From NCBI GenBank assembly GCA_963783195.1, contig CAWAMV010000002.1:20265-84264 (forward strand): a stretch of DNA of 64,000 bases, read 5' to 3'. This document shows positions 35,447 to 44,473 of this stretch, piece after piece. The notes beneath the pieces are model-generated. The model saw only the letters and a program-made list of their open reading frames with translations, did no database searches and was not told the origin of the DNA. Numbering within the stretch: position 1 is the stretch's first letter; each line of letters starts with the position of its first letter. The stretch comes from Croceibacterium_B sp963783195. GTDB lineage: Bacteria; Pseudomonadota; Alphaproteobacteria; Sphingomonadales; Sphingomonadaceae. The translations under genes were made by a program, and so were the position numbers.

Positions 35447-36505
35447 TCAGTTGCCGGGCTTCCCGGCGGCGGCCTTGGCCGCGGCTCGTTCGGCGGCGAA
35501 ACGCGGCGAGGTCGAGCGCAGGTAGTTGGGCACGATCGTGTTGCCCTCGTGACAGGCGTATTCGAAGATCTCGTAATCGTCGTCGCGCTTCCAGGGGAAC
35601 GCCATCGTGAAGGGCGCCTCGAAAACGCCTGGATCGTCGACCTTCGCCTCGTAGAAGATCGTGTCCGGACCGGTCAGGGTGAGCCGCTCGGTCACGTGCT
35701 GCCGCGGGCTGGTGGGAACCTGCTGGCCCGCGGGACCGACCAGGTTCATGGGCGTTTTGCCGGTCAGGTTCGTCGTTTCGATCACCAGCGTATCGCCCTC
35801 CCAGTGCCCGCGGCTGGCGCCGAGCCATTCCCGCACGGCATCGGGCGGAGTGGGCGTGCCATCCAGCGGAATGATGCGCGTCTCGTGGATCAGTTCGAGC
35901 TGGATCACGACCTGTCCCGGAGCCTGGAAGATCCGCAGGCCGTTGTTGTAGGGAAAGGGGTTCATCGAGGTCGGCAAGCCGCGGCTGAGGCAGCGGTCCA
36001 GCGAGTTGAAGTCCTCGATCGTGTCGAAGGCGTCCTGCGTCCAGCTGGAGCGCATCTTCGCCTGGCGCGCCTTGCCTTCTTCCGTCATCGGCGGATAGCG
36101 GCCGTTGGGCGGGTCCATGATCAGCGAGGTCTGCTTCAGCGGCAGCCCAGCCTCGGTCCAGTGTCCCGAACCGATCACATTCGCCTTGTCCTCCGCCTCG
36201 TAGCTGCCGCCGAAGCCCGGACCGTCGGACAGCAGGGTCTTGTACTCCTCGTCCGTGAAGTATGCCTTGGTGCCGAGATTGGCAGGGCGTTCGGGGCGGG
36301 TCGTCAGCAGTTCGAGCGGCCAGGTCCCGGTGAGGTCGGGGTCGCCCCATTCGGTGCGCGGTGCCGTCCACCCCGGCGGTGCAGCGGGGGCGCCCGACTT
36401 GACCGCGAGTTCGGCCGGGGTCTCGGCCAACGCCGGTGTGGCCAGTGCGAGCGCGGCGGCCCCGAGCGCGGTTGCCCCGAGTGCGGTTGTCAAGCGTGCG
36501 GCCAT
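35447..36505 (-). CDS. Conserved exported protein of unknown function
   Basis: 352 residues from ATG 36505 with a signal peptide (MAARLTTALGATALGAAALA). It has APRTEWGDPDLTGTWPLELL, then TRIIPLDGTPTPPDAVREWL, SRGHWEGDTLVIETTNLTGK and FEYACHEGNTIVPNYL. These GxPDLxGxW, IPLDGxP, GxWEGDTLV and YACHEGN motifs define a family widespread in sphingomonads and Acidobacteria without an assigned role. It is probably periplasmic. It is divergent from the STAS gene. Confidence 0.8.
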   Translation of the reverse strand: MAARLTTALGATALGAAALALATPALAETPAELAVKSGAPAAPPGWTAPRTEWGDPDLTGTWPLELLTTRPERPANLGTKAYFTDEEYKTLLSDGPGFGGSYEAEDKANVIGSGHWTEAGLPLKQTSLIMDPPNGRYPPMTEEGKARQAKMRSSWTQDAFDTIEDFNSLDRCLSRGLPTSMNPFPYNNGLRIFQAPGQVVIQLELIHETRIIPLDGTPTPPDAVREWLGASRGHWEGDTLVIETTNLTGKTPMNLVGPAGQQVPTSPRQHVTERLTLTGPDTIFYEAKVDDPGVFEAPFTMAFPWKRDDDYEIFEYACHEGNTIVPNYLRSTSPRFAAERAAAKAAAGKPGN

Positions 36506-36632
36506 GTTCCTCTCCTCCACATTTGACAAAACCAAAAAGGAAGCGCCGGGGCAAGCCGATTTGACTCAGGCCAAGGCGACGCAGCGCGTCCGTGCTATTA
36601 CACGGCATTCCGGGGAAGAAGGAGCACGTGCC

Positions 36633-37373
36633 ATGATCACGATCGAATTCCACGCCGACCGATACGTCGAATTGCGGCCCGAAGGGGCCCTTACCGAAGA
36701 CGACTTCGAGAAGCTGCGCGATGCGTTCGAAGGCTTCATCAACGAACACGACGGCGTACCGAACCTGTTAATTCGTCCGCACGGCATACCGCGTTGGGCA
36801 AGCCCCGAAGCGATGAAGAAGCATCTGCAGTTCGTGAAGGAGCACCACCGGCTGATCAGCAAGATCGCGCTCGTCGGCGATCTCGGCCCGCTCGCCGTCG
36901 TCCCGACCCTGGCCGACCTGTTCGTGGCGCCCAGCGTGCGGCATTTCCCGGCCGACAAGGTTGACGCCGCGCGCGAGTGGCTTAAATCGCCGGACGATCA
37001 TCCGGGTCGCATCCAGGTGCTCGATTATGGTCAACCGGGTGACGTGGTAGCACTGAAGATCGCCGGGATCGTCACCGCGCAGGACTACGCCGAGACGCTC
37101 AATCCACTGCTGGACGCCAAGCTGAAGGAGCACGACAAGATCAAGGCGCTGATCGTAATCGACGATGACTTCATCAGTTATACGCCGCAGGCAGCCTGGG
37201 CCGACACCAGGTTGGGCCTGCGCCACTGGAGCGACTTCAGCCGCATAGCCCTGGTGACCGACACCGGCTGGCTGACGGGCATGGCCAGGCTGTTCGCCCC
37301 GCTCATGCCGGCTCAGTTCAAGTCCTTTCCGGTCGCCGAGCTGGACGCGGCAAAGGAATGGATCCTGCAATAG
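36633..37373 (+). CDS. Tandem SpoIIAA-like STAS-domain protein
   Basis: 246 residues made of two SpoIIAA-like (DUF3478/STAS) domains. The first is HADRYVELRPEGALTEDDFE to PADKVDAAREWLKSPDDHPG. The second is QPGDVVALKIAGIVTAQDYA to FPVAELDAAKEWILQ. Both end in the DAAxEWL(K/Q) helix. Domain I contains SKIALVGDLGPLAVVPTLAD and domain II SRIALVTDTGWLTGMARLFA. These proteins are soluble and of unknown role, possibly membrane- or stress-linked. The stop codon lies within a 16-bp sequence repeated 28 bases downstream. Confidence 0.87.
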   Translation: MITIEFHADRYVELRPEGALTEDDFEKLRDAFEGFINEHDGVPNLLIRPHGIPRWASPEAMKKHLQFVKEHHRLISKIALVGDLGPLAVVPTLADLFVAPSVRHFPADKVDAAREWLKSPDDHPGRIQVLDYGQPGDVVALKIAGIVTAQDYAETLNPLLDAKLKEHDKIKALIVIDDDFISYTPQAAWADTRLGLRHWSDFSRIALVTDTGWLTGMARLFAPLMPAQFKSFPVAELDAAKEWILQ

Positions 37374-37530
37374 CAGCTGGGGCATCCGCCACCTGCAATA
37401 GCAGCTGCCCAGCCGCAACAAGGCAGCGGTCTCCCCACCTTTGGGGAGGATAAATTGAACAGAATCCGACGCTTGCGAAATACTAACTTAAGATAATCCA
37501 CCTATCCCTCGTTCATTACGGAGGTTTGGG

Positions 37531-37932
37531 GTGGATCGTAGAGTCGATGATCGTGTGCCTTCATGCCAGCCGGTCGGCTGGCAGGGACCCGAGGGCAAAA
37601 AGGCCAGCCGGTTGCGCGACATCTCGCCGACCGGCTGCCGCCTCGCCGAAGGGTCCGCCGGTCTGTCGGTGGGAATGCCCGTCACTATCGAGCTGGTCGA
37701 GAACATCTCTGTCGACGGGAAGGTGCGCTGGATCGAGGGCGACGAGGCCGGCATTGAGTTCACCATTCGAATCCACGAAACGATGGTCCAGGCGCTCCTC
37801 GTCGGAGCAGACAATGTCTGTTTCTTCGCTTCGAGGCGCGACATGCATCTCCATGACCGGTTCGGACGCTCGCTGCCACGCCTTGGCGGCGGGCGGTCGG
37901 ACCGCGGCCTGTGCACAGGGTCGCGGGAATGA
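37531..37932 (+). CDS. PilZ-domain protein 1
   Basis: 133 residues from GTG 37531 with an ACGGAGG ribosome site. PilZ features are the N-terminal arginine motif (MDRRVDDRV), DISPTGCRLAEGSAGLSVGM as the D-S-x-x-G signature, and VRWIEGDEAGIEFTIRIHET. It should bind cyclic di-GMP. The C-terminal extension MHLHDRFGRSLPRLGG is shared with the PilZ protein at 61702 (MMRDRFGRALPPLAA). The next PilZ gene starts within its stop (ATGA). Confidence 0.85.
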   Translation: MDRRVDDRVPSCQPVGWQGPEGKKASRLRDISPTGCRLAEGSAGLSVGMPVTIELVENISVDGKVRWIEGDEAGIEFTIRIHETMVQALLVGADNVCFFASRRDMHLHDRFGRSLPRLGGGRSDRGLCTGSRE

Positions 37933-38249
37933 CCGAGGGGCCCGATGAACGACGCACTGGCGATCGCCTGCCGGTGGACCTTGCCGTCGACTGCCGGGTA
38001 CCGGCAACCGCCTGCAAGGCGGTGATGCGAAACCTCTCGTGCGGGGGATGTCTGCTCGAGGCAGAACAGTCGCTGTTCTACGGTTCGACTGTGTTGCTCG
38101 CGCTGACCGGCAATAAGGAAACGGTCGGCACGGTCGTCTGGTCAAGGGGCCGAACGGCCGGCATCCGCTTTTTGGTGCCCTTGTCTGCCCAGCTCTTCGA
38201 CCTGCTCGTCGCGGGCGGCGACCACGACGTTCACGTCATGGCCGCCTGA
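37929..38249 (+). CDS. PilZ-domain protein 2
   Basis: 106 residues. DERRTGDRLPVDLAVDCRVP holds the arginine motif, MRNLSCGGCLLEAEQSLFYG the glycine signature in a variant form (NLSCGG), and GTVVWSRGRTAGIRFLVPL the barrel strand. Translationally coupled to the preceding PilZ gene. The tandem pair suggests a c-di-GMP-responsive unit. The target is unknown. Confidence 0.82.
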   Translation: MTEGPDERRTGDRLPVDLAVDCRVPATACKAVMRNLSCGGCLLEAEQSLFYGSTVLLALTGNKETVGTVVWSRGRTAGIRFLVPLSAQLFDLLVAGGDHDVHVMAA

Positions 38250-38253
38250 GCAA

Positions 38254-39570
38254 TCAAACCTGGGCCAGAGCCTGGTCGAAATCGGCGATCAGGTCGTCCG
38301 GGTCTTCTATGCCGATGCTGATGCGAACGAGGTTGTCGGTGATGCCCAGCGCTGCTTTTCGCGCCTCGGGCACGGAAAGGTGCGTCATCGCCGCAGGGTG
38401 GCTGGCCAGCGTCTCCGTCCCGCCAAGGCTGACCGCCAGCTTGGCCACCTTGAGAGCATCGAGAAAGCGGAAGCTCTCGGCCTCGCCGCCCCTGATGAAC
38501 AGGCTGAAGGTGCTGCCCGGCCCGGAGCAGTGCCGGTCGTAGATGTCCTTCTGACGTCCGTCCTTGAGCAGTCCGAGGAAGCCGACGCCCTCGACCTTTG
38601 GGTGGTCCTTGAGGAAGTCGCACACCTTGATCGCGTTCTCGGTCGCACGCTGCATGCGGATTTCCAGCGTCTCGAGGCTGCGCAGCAGCATCCAGGCGGT
38701 GTTGGGATCGCAGATCGTGCCCATGATGTTGCGCAGCGATCGGATCGGGTCGAGCCAGGTCTTCGCGCCCGAGATGCCCCCGGCGACGAGATCGGAATGG
38801 CCGCCGACGTACTTGGTGAGCGAATAGACCACCATGTCGGCGCCCTGGTCCAGCGGCCGCTGCCACAGCGGCCCGAGGAACGTGTTGTCGATCGCGATCG
38901 GCGGCTGGAAGTCGTCAGCGCCGAACAGCGCGTCGCGCGCCGCGGCAACGGCTTCGACGTCGACCAGGGCGTTGGTCGGGTTGGCCGGGCTCTCGAGGTA
39001 GATCAGCGCGACCTGTCCGCCCTGCTCGGACGCCATCGAGCGGGCGCGGGCGAGCACGTCGTCCAGCTCCTCGCGCGTGGCGCCGGCGGGAAAATCGAGA
39101 TAGCTGACGCCGTACTTCGACATCTGCCGGGCGATGAAGGTCTCGGTCGCGGCATAGAGTGGTCCGGAATGCACGATCACGTCACCCTTTTCCGCCGCGG
39201 TCAGCAGCAGGGTGGCGATGGCCGACATGCCGCTGGAAAACACCAGCGCGTCTTCCGCCCCGTCCCACAGGCCGAGCCGGTCCTCGAGGATTTCCTGGTT
39301 GGGGCCGTTGAAGCGTGAATAGACGAGGCCATCCGCGCCGCCGGGGCGTTTGCCGGTGATGCCTTCGAAATGGCGCTTGCCCGCCTCGGCGCTTTCGAAT
39401 GCGAATGTGCTGGTGAGGAAGATCGGCGGCTTCAGAGAGCCTTCTGAAAGCGTAGGATCGAACCCATGGCCCATCATCAGGGTCGAAGGTTTGAGTTCGC
39501 GACCACCGATGGTGGTGACCTTCGGCTTGGAGTGGCGGCGCGGGGTGGGCGTGTCGATGGGGTCGGCCAT
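38254..39570 (-). CDS. Cys/Met metabolism PLP-dependent enzyme (cystathionine gamma-synthase family)
   Basis: 438 residues of fold-type I PLP enzymes. It has SLKPPIFLTSTFAFESAEAG, LVYSRFNGPNQEILEDRLGL, ALVFSSGMSAIATLLLTAAE and AIDNTFLGPLWQRPLDQGAD. The PLP lysine is in YSLTKYVGGHSDLVAGGISG. The closing HLSVPEARKAALGITDNLVR is the usual substrate-carboxylate segment. The family includes cystathionine gamma-synthase and methionine gamma-lyase. Which reaction applies cannot be told from sequence; sphingomonad annotations usually say cystathionine gamma-synthase family. Confidence 0.9.
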   Translation of the reverse strand: MADPIDTPTPRRHSKPKVTTIGGRELKPSTLMMGHGFDPTLSEGSLKPPIFLTSTFAFESAEAGKRHFEGITGKRPGGADGLVYSRFNGPNQEILEDRLGLWDGAEDALVFSSGMSAIATLLLTAAEKGDVIVHSGPLYAATETFIARQMSKYGVSYLDFPAGATREELDDVLARARSMASEQGGQVALIYLESPANPTNALVDVEAVAAARDALFGADDFQPPIAIDNTFLGPLWQRPLDQGADMVVYSLTKYVGGHSDLVAGGISGAKTWLDPIRSLRNIMGTICDPNTAWMLLRSLETLEIRMQRATENAIKVCDFLKDHPKVEGVGFLGLLKDGRQKDIYDRHCSGPGSTFSLFIRGGEAESFRFLDALKVAKLAVSLGGTETLASHPAAMTHLSVPEARKAALGITDNLVRISIGIEDPDDLIADFDQALAQV

Positions 39571-39736
39571 GGGGGCGTCCTTCCTATTGCGTATGCTCCC
39601 AGGAAGGCAGGAGCAGGGTCGATCGTTCCGGGGCGCTGGCGATCCTAACCTCCGCAGGATCGCATCTCCGCCGAACGCCGGGTGCGGCGCGGCGACTAGT
39701 CCGAACGCGAGATGATTTCAACCGTAACCAGCTATA

Positions 39737-41143
39737 TCAGCCGAGCACCAGGTGCATCGTCCAGACCACCGCCACGATCACCACCGCGCCGAACACGTCG
39801 AGCCAGAAGCCGGCGGCGATCATGCGTTTCAGGGTCAGGTGCCCGGTCGCCCAGGCGAGCGCGTTGGGCCCCGTCCCGGCCGGCAACATGAAGCCCCAGG
39901 TGCTGGCGATCGCGGCGGGCAGGGCGAGCAGCAGCGGGTCGGCGTGCATCGAGGGGGCGAGCGCGGCGATCACCGGCATGATGCCGCTCGCCGTGGCGAT
40001 ATTGCTGGCGAACTCGGTCACGACGATCACGAAGGCGACGACCAGCACCGCCATGAGGAACGGCGGTACCGTCGCGAGCGGCAGCAGCGCATCCCCGAGC
40101 CATGCGGCCAGCCCGCTCTCGGTCATGCCCATCGCCATGGCGAGGCCGCCGCCGAACATCAGCACCACGTCCCACGGCGCGCGGTTGGCCTCTGGCCAGG
40201 TGAGCATCGGGCGGCCCGTGCCGTCGGGGATGAGGAACATGGCGAGGCCCGCCACCGCGGCGATCGTACCGTCAGTCAGGCCGCCTTCGGGTAGCAGCGG
40301 CTCGGTCCACGGCTGGGTCATCCACGCCAGCATTGCCAGCGCGACCACGGCGAACAACCGCTTTTCGGGCACGGACCAGGCGCCACCGGACCCGATCGCC
40401 GCCCTGGCCGCGGCGGGATCGAACGGTTCGCTGCCAAGGTGCTGGACCTTGCCGATGATGAAGGCGGCGAGCGGGATGGAGATCACCACCAGCGGCAGGG
40501 CGTAAAGGCTCCAGGTCAGGAAGCTGATGTGCACGCCCAGCGCTTCCTCGATCAGGCCGGCGCCGATGACGTTGGTCGGCGTGCCGATCATCGTGCCGAG
40601 CCCGCCGATCGACGCGGCAAAGGCAATGCCCATCGGCAAGGCGCCGGCAAACCCCTTCGTCTCGCCAGGCTGCACGCCGCCAGCGCTCAGCATCGCCACT
40701 GCCATCGGCATCATGATGAGCGCGGTCGAGGTGTTGGAGATGATCATCGAAAGGATCGCGCAGGCTGCCATGACGCCGAGCAGCAGCTGCCAGCTCGTCG
40801 CCCCGGTCAGCCCCATGATCCACAGCGCCAGCCGCCGGTGCAGCCCGGTCCGCTCGATAGCGAGCGCGAGGAAGGCGCCGCCGATGAAGATGAAGATGAT
40901 CGGCGAATAATAGGCGCTCGCGGTCGCATTGGCGCTGGCGACTCCCGCCAGCGGCAGGACGATGAACGGCAGCAGCGCGGTGGCGTAAAGCGGGATCGCC
41001 TCGGTCATCCACCAGGCGGCCATCCACATGACGAGGCCCGCGGCCCACCACGCCTGTTGCGGCATCCCGGCGGGCGGCGGCAGCACGGTCGTGGCCAGCA
41101 TGGCCAGGATGCCGGCCCAGAACCCGATGCGCTGTGCGGTCAT
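39737..41143 (-). CDS. SLC13/DASS-family anion transporter
   Basis: 468 residues with at least ten hydrophobic spans. Family motifs are GLVMWMAAWWMTEAIPLYAT, SNTSTALIMMPMAVAMLSAG and GTMIGTPTNVIGAGLIEEAL. The C-terminal symmetric hairpin with SNIATASGIMPVIAALA holds the second SNT-like motif. Members move dicarboxylates, sulphate or related anions with sodium. The substrate is not predictable here. Confidence 0.88.
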   Translation of the reverse strand: MTAQRIGFWAGILAMLATTVLPPPAGMPQQAWWAAGLVMWMAAWWMTEAIPLYATALLPFIVLPLAGVASANATASAYYSPIIFIFIGGAFLALAIERTGLHRRLALWIMGLTGATSWQLLLGVMAACAILSMIISNTSTALIMMPMAVAMLSAGGVQPGETKGFAGALPMGIAFAASIGGLGTMIGTPTNVIGAGLIEEALGVHISFLTWSLYALPLVVISIPLAAFIIGKVQHLGSEPFDPAAARAAIGSGGAWSVPEKRLFAVVALAMLAWMTQPWTEPLLPEGGLTDGTIAAVAGLAMFLIPDGTGRPMLTWPEANRAPWDVVLMFGGGLAMAMGMTESGLAAWLGDALLPLATVPPFLMAVLVVAFVIVVTEFASNIATASGIMPVIAALAPSMHADPLLLALPAAIASTWGFMLPAGTGPNALAWATGHLTLKRMIAAGFWLDVFGAVVIVAVVWTMHLVLG

Positions 41144-41202
41144 GCTTTACCCCCCTGCCGCCGCACATTAGCCTGCGCCCCGGCGACGGCAAGGAGGCGA
41201 CG

Positions 41203-41583
41203 ATGGCAGAAGGCAAGGTTCTGGGGATCGGCGGCGTGTTCCTGCGTTCGCCCGACCCGGCGCGGCTCGCGGCCTGGTATCGCGAGCACCTCGGCTTCCC
41301 CGCCACCGAGGCGGGCAAGCCCGCCCCTGACGGCAGTTACGTCTGGGCGCAGGAAGCAGGAGACACGTCGTTCTCGGTCTTCCCGGCGGCGAGCGACTAT
41401 TTCGCAGCCGAGCGGCAGGTCATGCTTAACTTCCGCGTCGCCGGGCTCGACGACCTGCTCCAACGGCTGGCCGCGGCGGGTATACCGGCGAGCCACCGCG
41501 AGGAGATGGACTACGTCGGCAAGTTCGCCCGCGTCGCAGACGCCGACGGCAACCCGATCGAATTGTGGGAGCCGGCCGGGTAG
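41203..41583 (+). CDS. VOC-family (glyoxalase-like) protein
   Basis: 126 residues starting MAEGKVLGIGGVFLRSPDPA. It has two beta-alpha-beta-beta-beta units: RLAAWYREHLGFPATEAG to SVFPAASDYFAAERQVML, then NFRVAGLDDLLQRLAAAGIP to ADADGNPIELWEPAG. The DxxGNPIELWE end is typical of glyoxalase/bleomycin-resistance folds, although one usual metal His is not obvious. Function unassigned. Confidence 0.85.
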   Translation: MAEGKVLGIGGVFLRSPDPARLAAWYREHLGFPATEAGKPAPDGSYVWAQEAGDTSFSVFPAASDYFAAERQVMLNFRVAGLDDLLQRLAAAGIPASHREEMDYVGKFARVADADGNPIELWEPAG

Positions 41584-41748
41584 CCGACCGCACGGCATTT
41601 CGCTATCCGGACACGCGCTTGCGGTCCCCCCGACAGGCAAATTCGGACTTCGAAGACCTGTCCCAATGGCCATCTCGCGATCCGCAGTCCGGAGGTGCAT
41701 CTTTCCATGCAAGGGTCAGTGGACGGGCCCATGCGAAAGGTGCGTACG

Positions 41749-42273
41749 ATGAAATTTCTCACGATAGCCGCCGGAACACTGCTGCTTGCGGCGACCCCGG
41801 CCCTCGCCAACCACCACGAAGAGATGGCCAAGACGGTGGTCGAAACCGCCATCGCCTCGCCGCAGCACGAGACGCTCGTCGCTGCCGTGAAGGCGGCCGA
41901 TCTCGCGGCGACGCTGGGCGGCGAAGGGCCGTTCACGGTCTTTGCGCCGACCGACGCGGCATTCGCGGCCTTGCCTGCGGGCACTGTCGAGACCCTGCTG
42001 AAGCCGGAAAACAAAAAGACGCTGCAAGCCGTGCTGACCTACCACGTCGTTGCCGGCAAGGTGAAGGCGGCCGACCTCATTTCGATGATCGAGGCGGGCG
42101 GCGGCGAAGCGCGCCTGAAAACAGTGGCCGGCGGCGAACTGGTCGCCAGGGTCGACGACGGCAAGGTCGTGCTGACCGATGCGACGGGCGGTACCGCGAC
42201 CGTCGTTGCGGCGGACATCGCCGCCTCGAACGGCGTGATCCACGCCACGGACGCGGTCTCGCTGCCGGGCTGA
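41749..42273 (+). CDS. Fasciclin-domain secreted protein
   Basis: 174 residues from ATG 41749 with signal MKFLTIAAGTLLLAATPALA. A single FAS1 domain follows: ASPQHETLVAAVKAADLAAT, PFTVFAPTDAAFAALPAGTV, LQAVLTYHVVAGKVKAADLI, and SNGVIHATDAVSLPG at the end. The two conserved FAS1 boxes (FTVFAPTDAAF and NGVIHATDAV) are present. A cell-surface or periplasmic adhesion role is typical. Upstream in-frame starts lack a signal peptide. Confidence 0.93.
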   Translation: MKFLTIAAGTLLLAATPALANHHEEMAKTVVETAIASPQHETLVAAVKAADLAATLGGEGPFTVFAPTDAAFAALPAGTVETLLKPENKKTLQAVLTYHVVAGKVKAADLISMIEAGGGEARLKTVAGGELVARVDDGKVVLTDATGGTATVVAADIAASNGVIHATDAVSLPG

Positions 42274-42328
42274 AGCGCGCCCGATCAACTTCAGCCGCCG
42301 GCCCTCCTCAACGTTCCATCGGCGGCTT

Positions 42329-42356
42329 GTGGCCGGTCCTCCCCTGGGCCGGCCAC
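42329..42356. terminator. Hairpin between convergent genes
   Basis: GTGGCCGG (42329-42336) pairs perfectly with CCGGCCAC (42349-42356) around a 12-base loop. There is no T tract on either side. Its position between the fasciclin gene and the convergent lipoprotein gene suggests a bidirectional termination or mRNA-stability role. Confidence 0.4.
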
Positions 42357-42372
42357 ACCTGTATTGCAGGCA

Positions 42373-42957
42373 TTACGCCCGCTTCAGATCGACCCTCTCG
42401 ATGTGCCAGCGGAGCTGGTCGGCGGTCGCTCCGGGCACGTCGTTCACCCGGCGCAGGATCACATCGCCTTCCAGCCGATAGGGGCGTCCCGCCTGGGTCT
42501 TGCCGACGATGGTGGTGGGGGCCGTGTAATACGACGAGCCCGCCGCGCCTTCCATCCGCCCGCTTGGCATGGCGACCGTAATCGTCTTGTACTGCGACCA
42601 CTTCTCGGCCTGCTCGGCCCTGGTCATCCCGCTGCGCGCCTCGGCCTCGGCGCCCCATTGGGCGAATGCCGTGGCGTAATCTCCCCGTTCGAGCGCATGA
42701 GCCCACGCGAGCAGCACGTTTCGCGCGCCTTGTTCCCCTTTTTCCGCTTCGGGCACGAGGGCCGCGGCCTGCGCCCCGGGCGGCGAGGCCGATATGGGGG
42801 TGGGGGTGCCTTGCGGCATGACCGGCGTGGCAGCGGGCGAGGTCGTGGCGCTCGGCGCGACGCTCGCCTCCGGGCCAGGTGCGGGGCCGGAATCGCAGGC
42901 GGCGAGGGCGAGCGCTGCGAGCAGCGGTGCGGCGAATTGAATGCGGGGAACGGTCAT
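42373..42957 (-). CDS. Putative lipoprotein
   Basis: 194 residues. The signal RIQFAAPLLAALALAACDSG has lipobox LAAC. A Pro/Ala/Thr-rich linker leads to a folded domain with NVLLAWAHALERGDYATAFA and QWGAEAEARSGMTRAEQAEK. It ends with an AGRPYRLEGDVILRRVNDVP strand and LRWHIERVDLKRA. The folded part looks like an NTF2-type alpha+beta domain. No family name was assigned. Confidence 0.75.
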   Translation of the reverse strand: MTVPRIQFAAPLLAALALAACDSGPAPGPEASVAPSATTSPAATPVMPQGTPTPISASPPGAQAAALVPEAEKGEQGARNVLLAWAHALERGDYATAFAQWGAEAEARSGMTRAEQAEKWSQYKTITVAMPSGRMEGAAGSSYYTAPTTIVGKTQAGRPYRLEGDVILRRVNDVPGATADQLRWHIERVDLKRA

Positions 42958-43098
42958 GGCGCCTCAACCCGAAAAGGGGGCGCCCCGTTCCCGCCACGGC
43001 TCTCGTCGGGGATTACGCCCGGAAACGCCCGTCCGCCCGCGTGGCGGATCGAAGCGGCTGTGCGGGAAAGCGTGCTGCTGGAAGGGGTGGTGCGGCGC

Positions 43099-43641
43099 CT
43101 ACTTGGGCGCCAGCACCATCACCATCTGGCGGCCCTCGAGCCGCGGAAATGCCTCGACCTTGGCGATCTCGGTCATGTCTTCCTGCACCTTGCGCAGCAG
43201 GTCGATGCCCAGTTCCTGGTGTGCCATTTCGCGGCCCCGGAACCGCAGGGTCATCTTCACCTTGTCGCCCTCTTCGAGGAACTTGACCACGTTGCGCATC
43301 TTCACGTCGTAATCGTGCGTGTCGATGTTCGGACGCAGCTTGATCTCCTTGATCTCCTGCGTCTTCTGGGACTTGCGCGCAGCGTTCGCCTTCTTCTGCG
43401 CCTCGTAGCGGTGCTTGCCGACATCGAGGAACTTGGCGACCGGCGGATCGGCGTTGGGCGAGATCTCGACCAGATTCAGGCCGACGCCGGCCGCCTGTTC
43501 GATCGCTTCGCTGGTGTACATGACGCCAAGGTTCTCACCGTTCTCGTCGATGACGCGAACCTTGTCGGACTGGATAAGATGGTCGTAGCGCGGACCGCTC
43601 TTTACGGGCGGCTGAAGTGAGCGCCGGGGTGGACGGGCTAT
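43099..43641 (-). CDS. infC: Translation initiation factor IF-3, probable AUA start
   Basis: 180 residues. The IF3 N-domain shows SDKVRVIDENGENLGVMYTS and EAIEQAAGVGLNLVEISPNA. The linker is KFLDVGKHRYEAQKKANAAR. The C-domain is IKEIKLRPNIDTHDYDVKMR, KVKMTLRFRGREMAHQELGI and a final RQMVMVLAPK. No ATG, GTG or TTG lies at the expected N-terminus. Sequence homology begins at ARPPRRSLQPPVKSGPR, directly after an ATA codon (43639-43641) that is eight bases from an AGGAG. Enteric infC uses AUU for self-regulation, so an AUA start is the best reading. The in-frame ATG at 43779 would add 46 implausible residues. Confidence 0.9.
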   Translation of the reverse strand: MARPPRRSLQPPVKSGPRYDHLIQSDKVRVIDENGENLGVMYTSEAIEQAAGVGLNLVEISPNADPPVAKFLDVGKHRYEAQKKANAARKSQKTQEIKEIKLRPNIDTHDYDVKMRNVVKFLEEGDKVKMTLRFRGREMAHQELGIDLLRKVQEDMTEIAKVEAFPRLEGRQMVMVLAPK

Positions 43642-43717
43642 GGGGCAGTCTCCTGGAATTGCCGTTACAAGTGCCGCCCATGTAGGGGCTAACGCGGGAT
43701 TCGGAAAGGGGAAGCGC

Positions 43718-44428
43718 TCAGGCAGCGGCACGCCAGAGCGGAAACGTTGCAAGCTTGCCACCAGCGGGCACCACGGCATCGATCGCGCGGGCCGGTTGCA
43801 GCGCCTGCAGGATCGCGGGGTCCGCCGCGTTCATCCCGCCGGTCAGCGCGCCATAGGCGGGCAAGATCATCCGCGCCGCGCCTTCCTTGCCAGCGCCGAT
43901 TACCGCGCAGGGGCGGCGGATAGAGCGGTCGCGCACGCGGACCTGCAGGCGCGGGTGGTAGTGGCCCGACAGTTCGGGCCGCGTCTCTCCCTTGCGCGCC
44001 CGGTGGCGCAGGATGATGCCGGCCAGGTCGAGCTCGTCGACCAGCGTACCGCCCGCGGCCGCCTCCATCTGCGCATCGTGGTTGCCCGTGATCCACACCC
44101 AGTCGGTCGCCCGGACCAGCGCGGCCAGCATCCCGGCGGCGTGCGGCTCCAGCCGCTCCGTCCCGCGCGAATCGTGGAAATTGTCACCCAGCGTATAAAC
44201 CCGCCGCGCGCCGGTTTCGCGGATGGCGAGGGCGAGCCGCTCGAGCGTCTCGCGGCTGTCGTAGGGCGGCAGCATCTGGCCGTGGCGAGCGAAGAAGCTG
44301 GCCTTTTCGAGGTGCAGGTCGGCCACCAGCAGCGCCTGTTCGCGCGGCCAGTAGAGCGCGCGGCCCTGTGTGATCGCGAATTCCTCGCCATTGAATTCGA
44401 ACGAGGGGGCGAACGAAAGGGGAACCAT
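43718..44428 (-). CDS. pdeM: Ligase-associated DNA-repair phosphoesterase PdeM
   Basis: 236 residues of the calcineurin-like metallophosphoesterase fold. Metal motifs are LLVADLHLEKASFFARHG (DxH), YTLGDNFHDSRGTERLEPHA (GDxxHD), WVWITGNHDAQM (GNHD) and LSGHYHPRLQVRVRD (GHxHP). This matches PdeM, the endonuclease-like phosphoesterase usually linked to LigD/exonuclease/helicase repair loci. The partners are not adjacent here. It is divergent from hemF. Confidence 0.87.
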   Translation of the reverse strand: MVPLSFAPSFEFNGEEFAITQGRALYWPREQALLVADLHLEKASFFARHGQMLPPYDSRETLERLALAIRETGARRVYTLGDNFHDSRGTERLEPHAAGMLAALVRATDWVWITGNHDAQMEAAAGGTLVDELDLAGIILRHRARKGETRPELSGHYHPRLQVRVRDRSIRRPCAVIGAGKEGAARMILPAYGALTGGMNAADPAILQALQPARAIDAVVPAGGKLATFPLWRAAA

Positions 44429-44473
44429 CGCCTTCCCTTGCCGTGCGGCGGCGGCTTTGGCAAGGGTAGTGCG

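Noticed and set aside
42364..43620. 418-residue plus-strand ORF
   Set aside because: It is antisense to the lipoprotein and infC genes and has no domain; infC is unambiguous.
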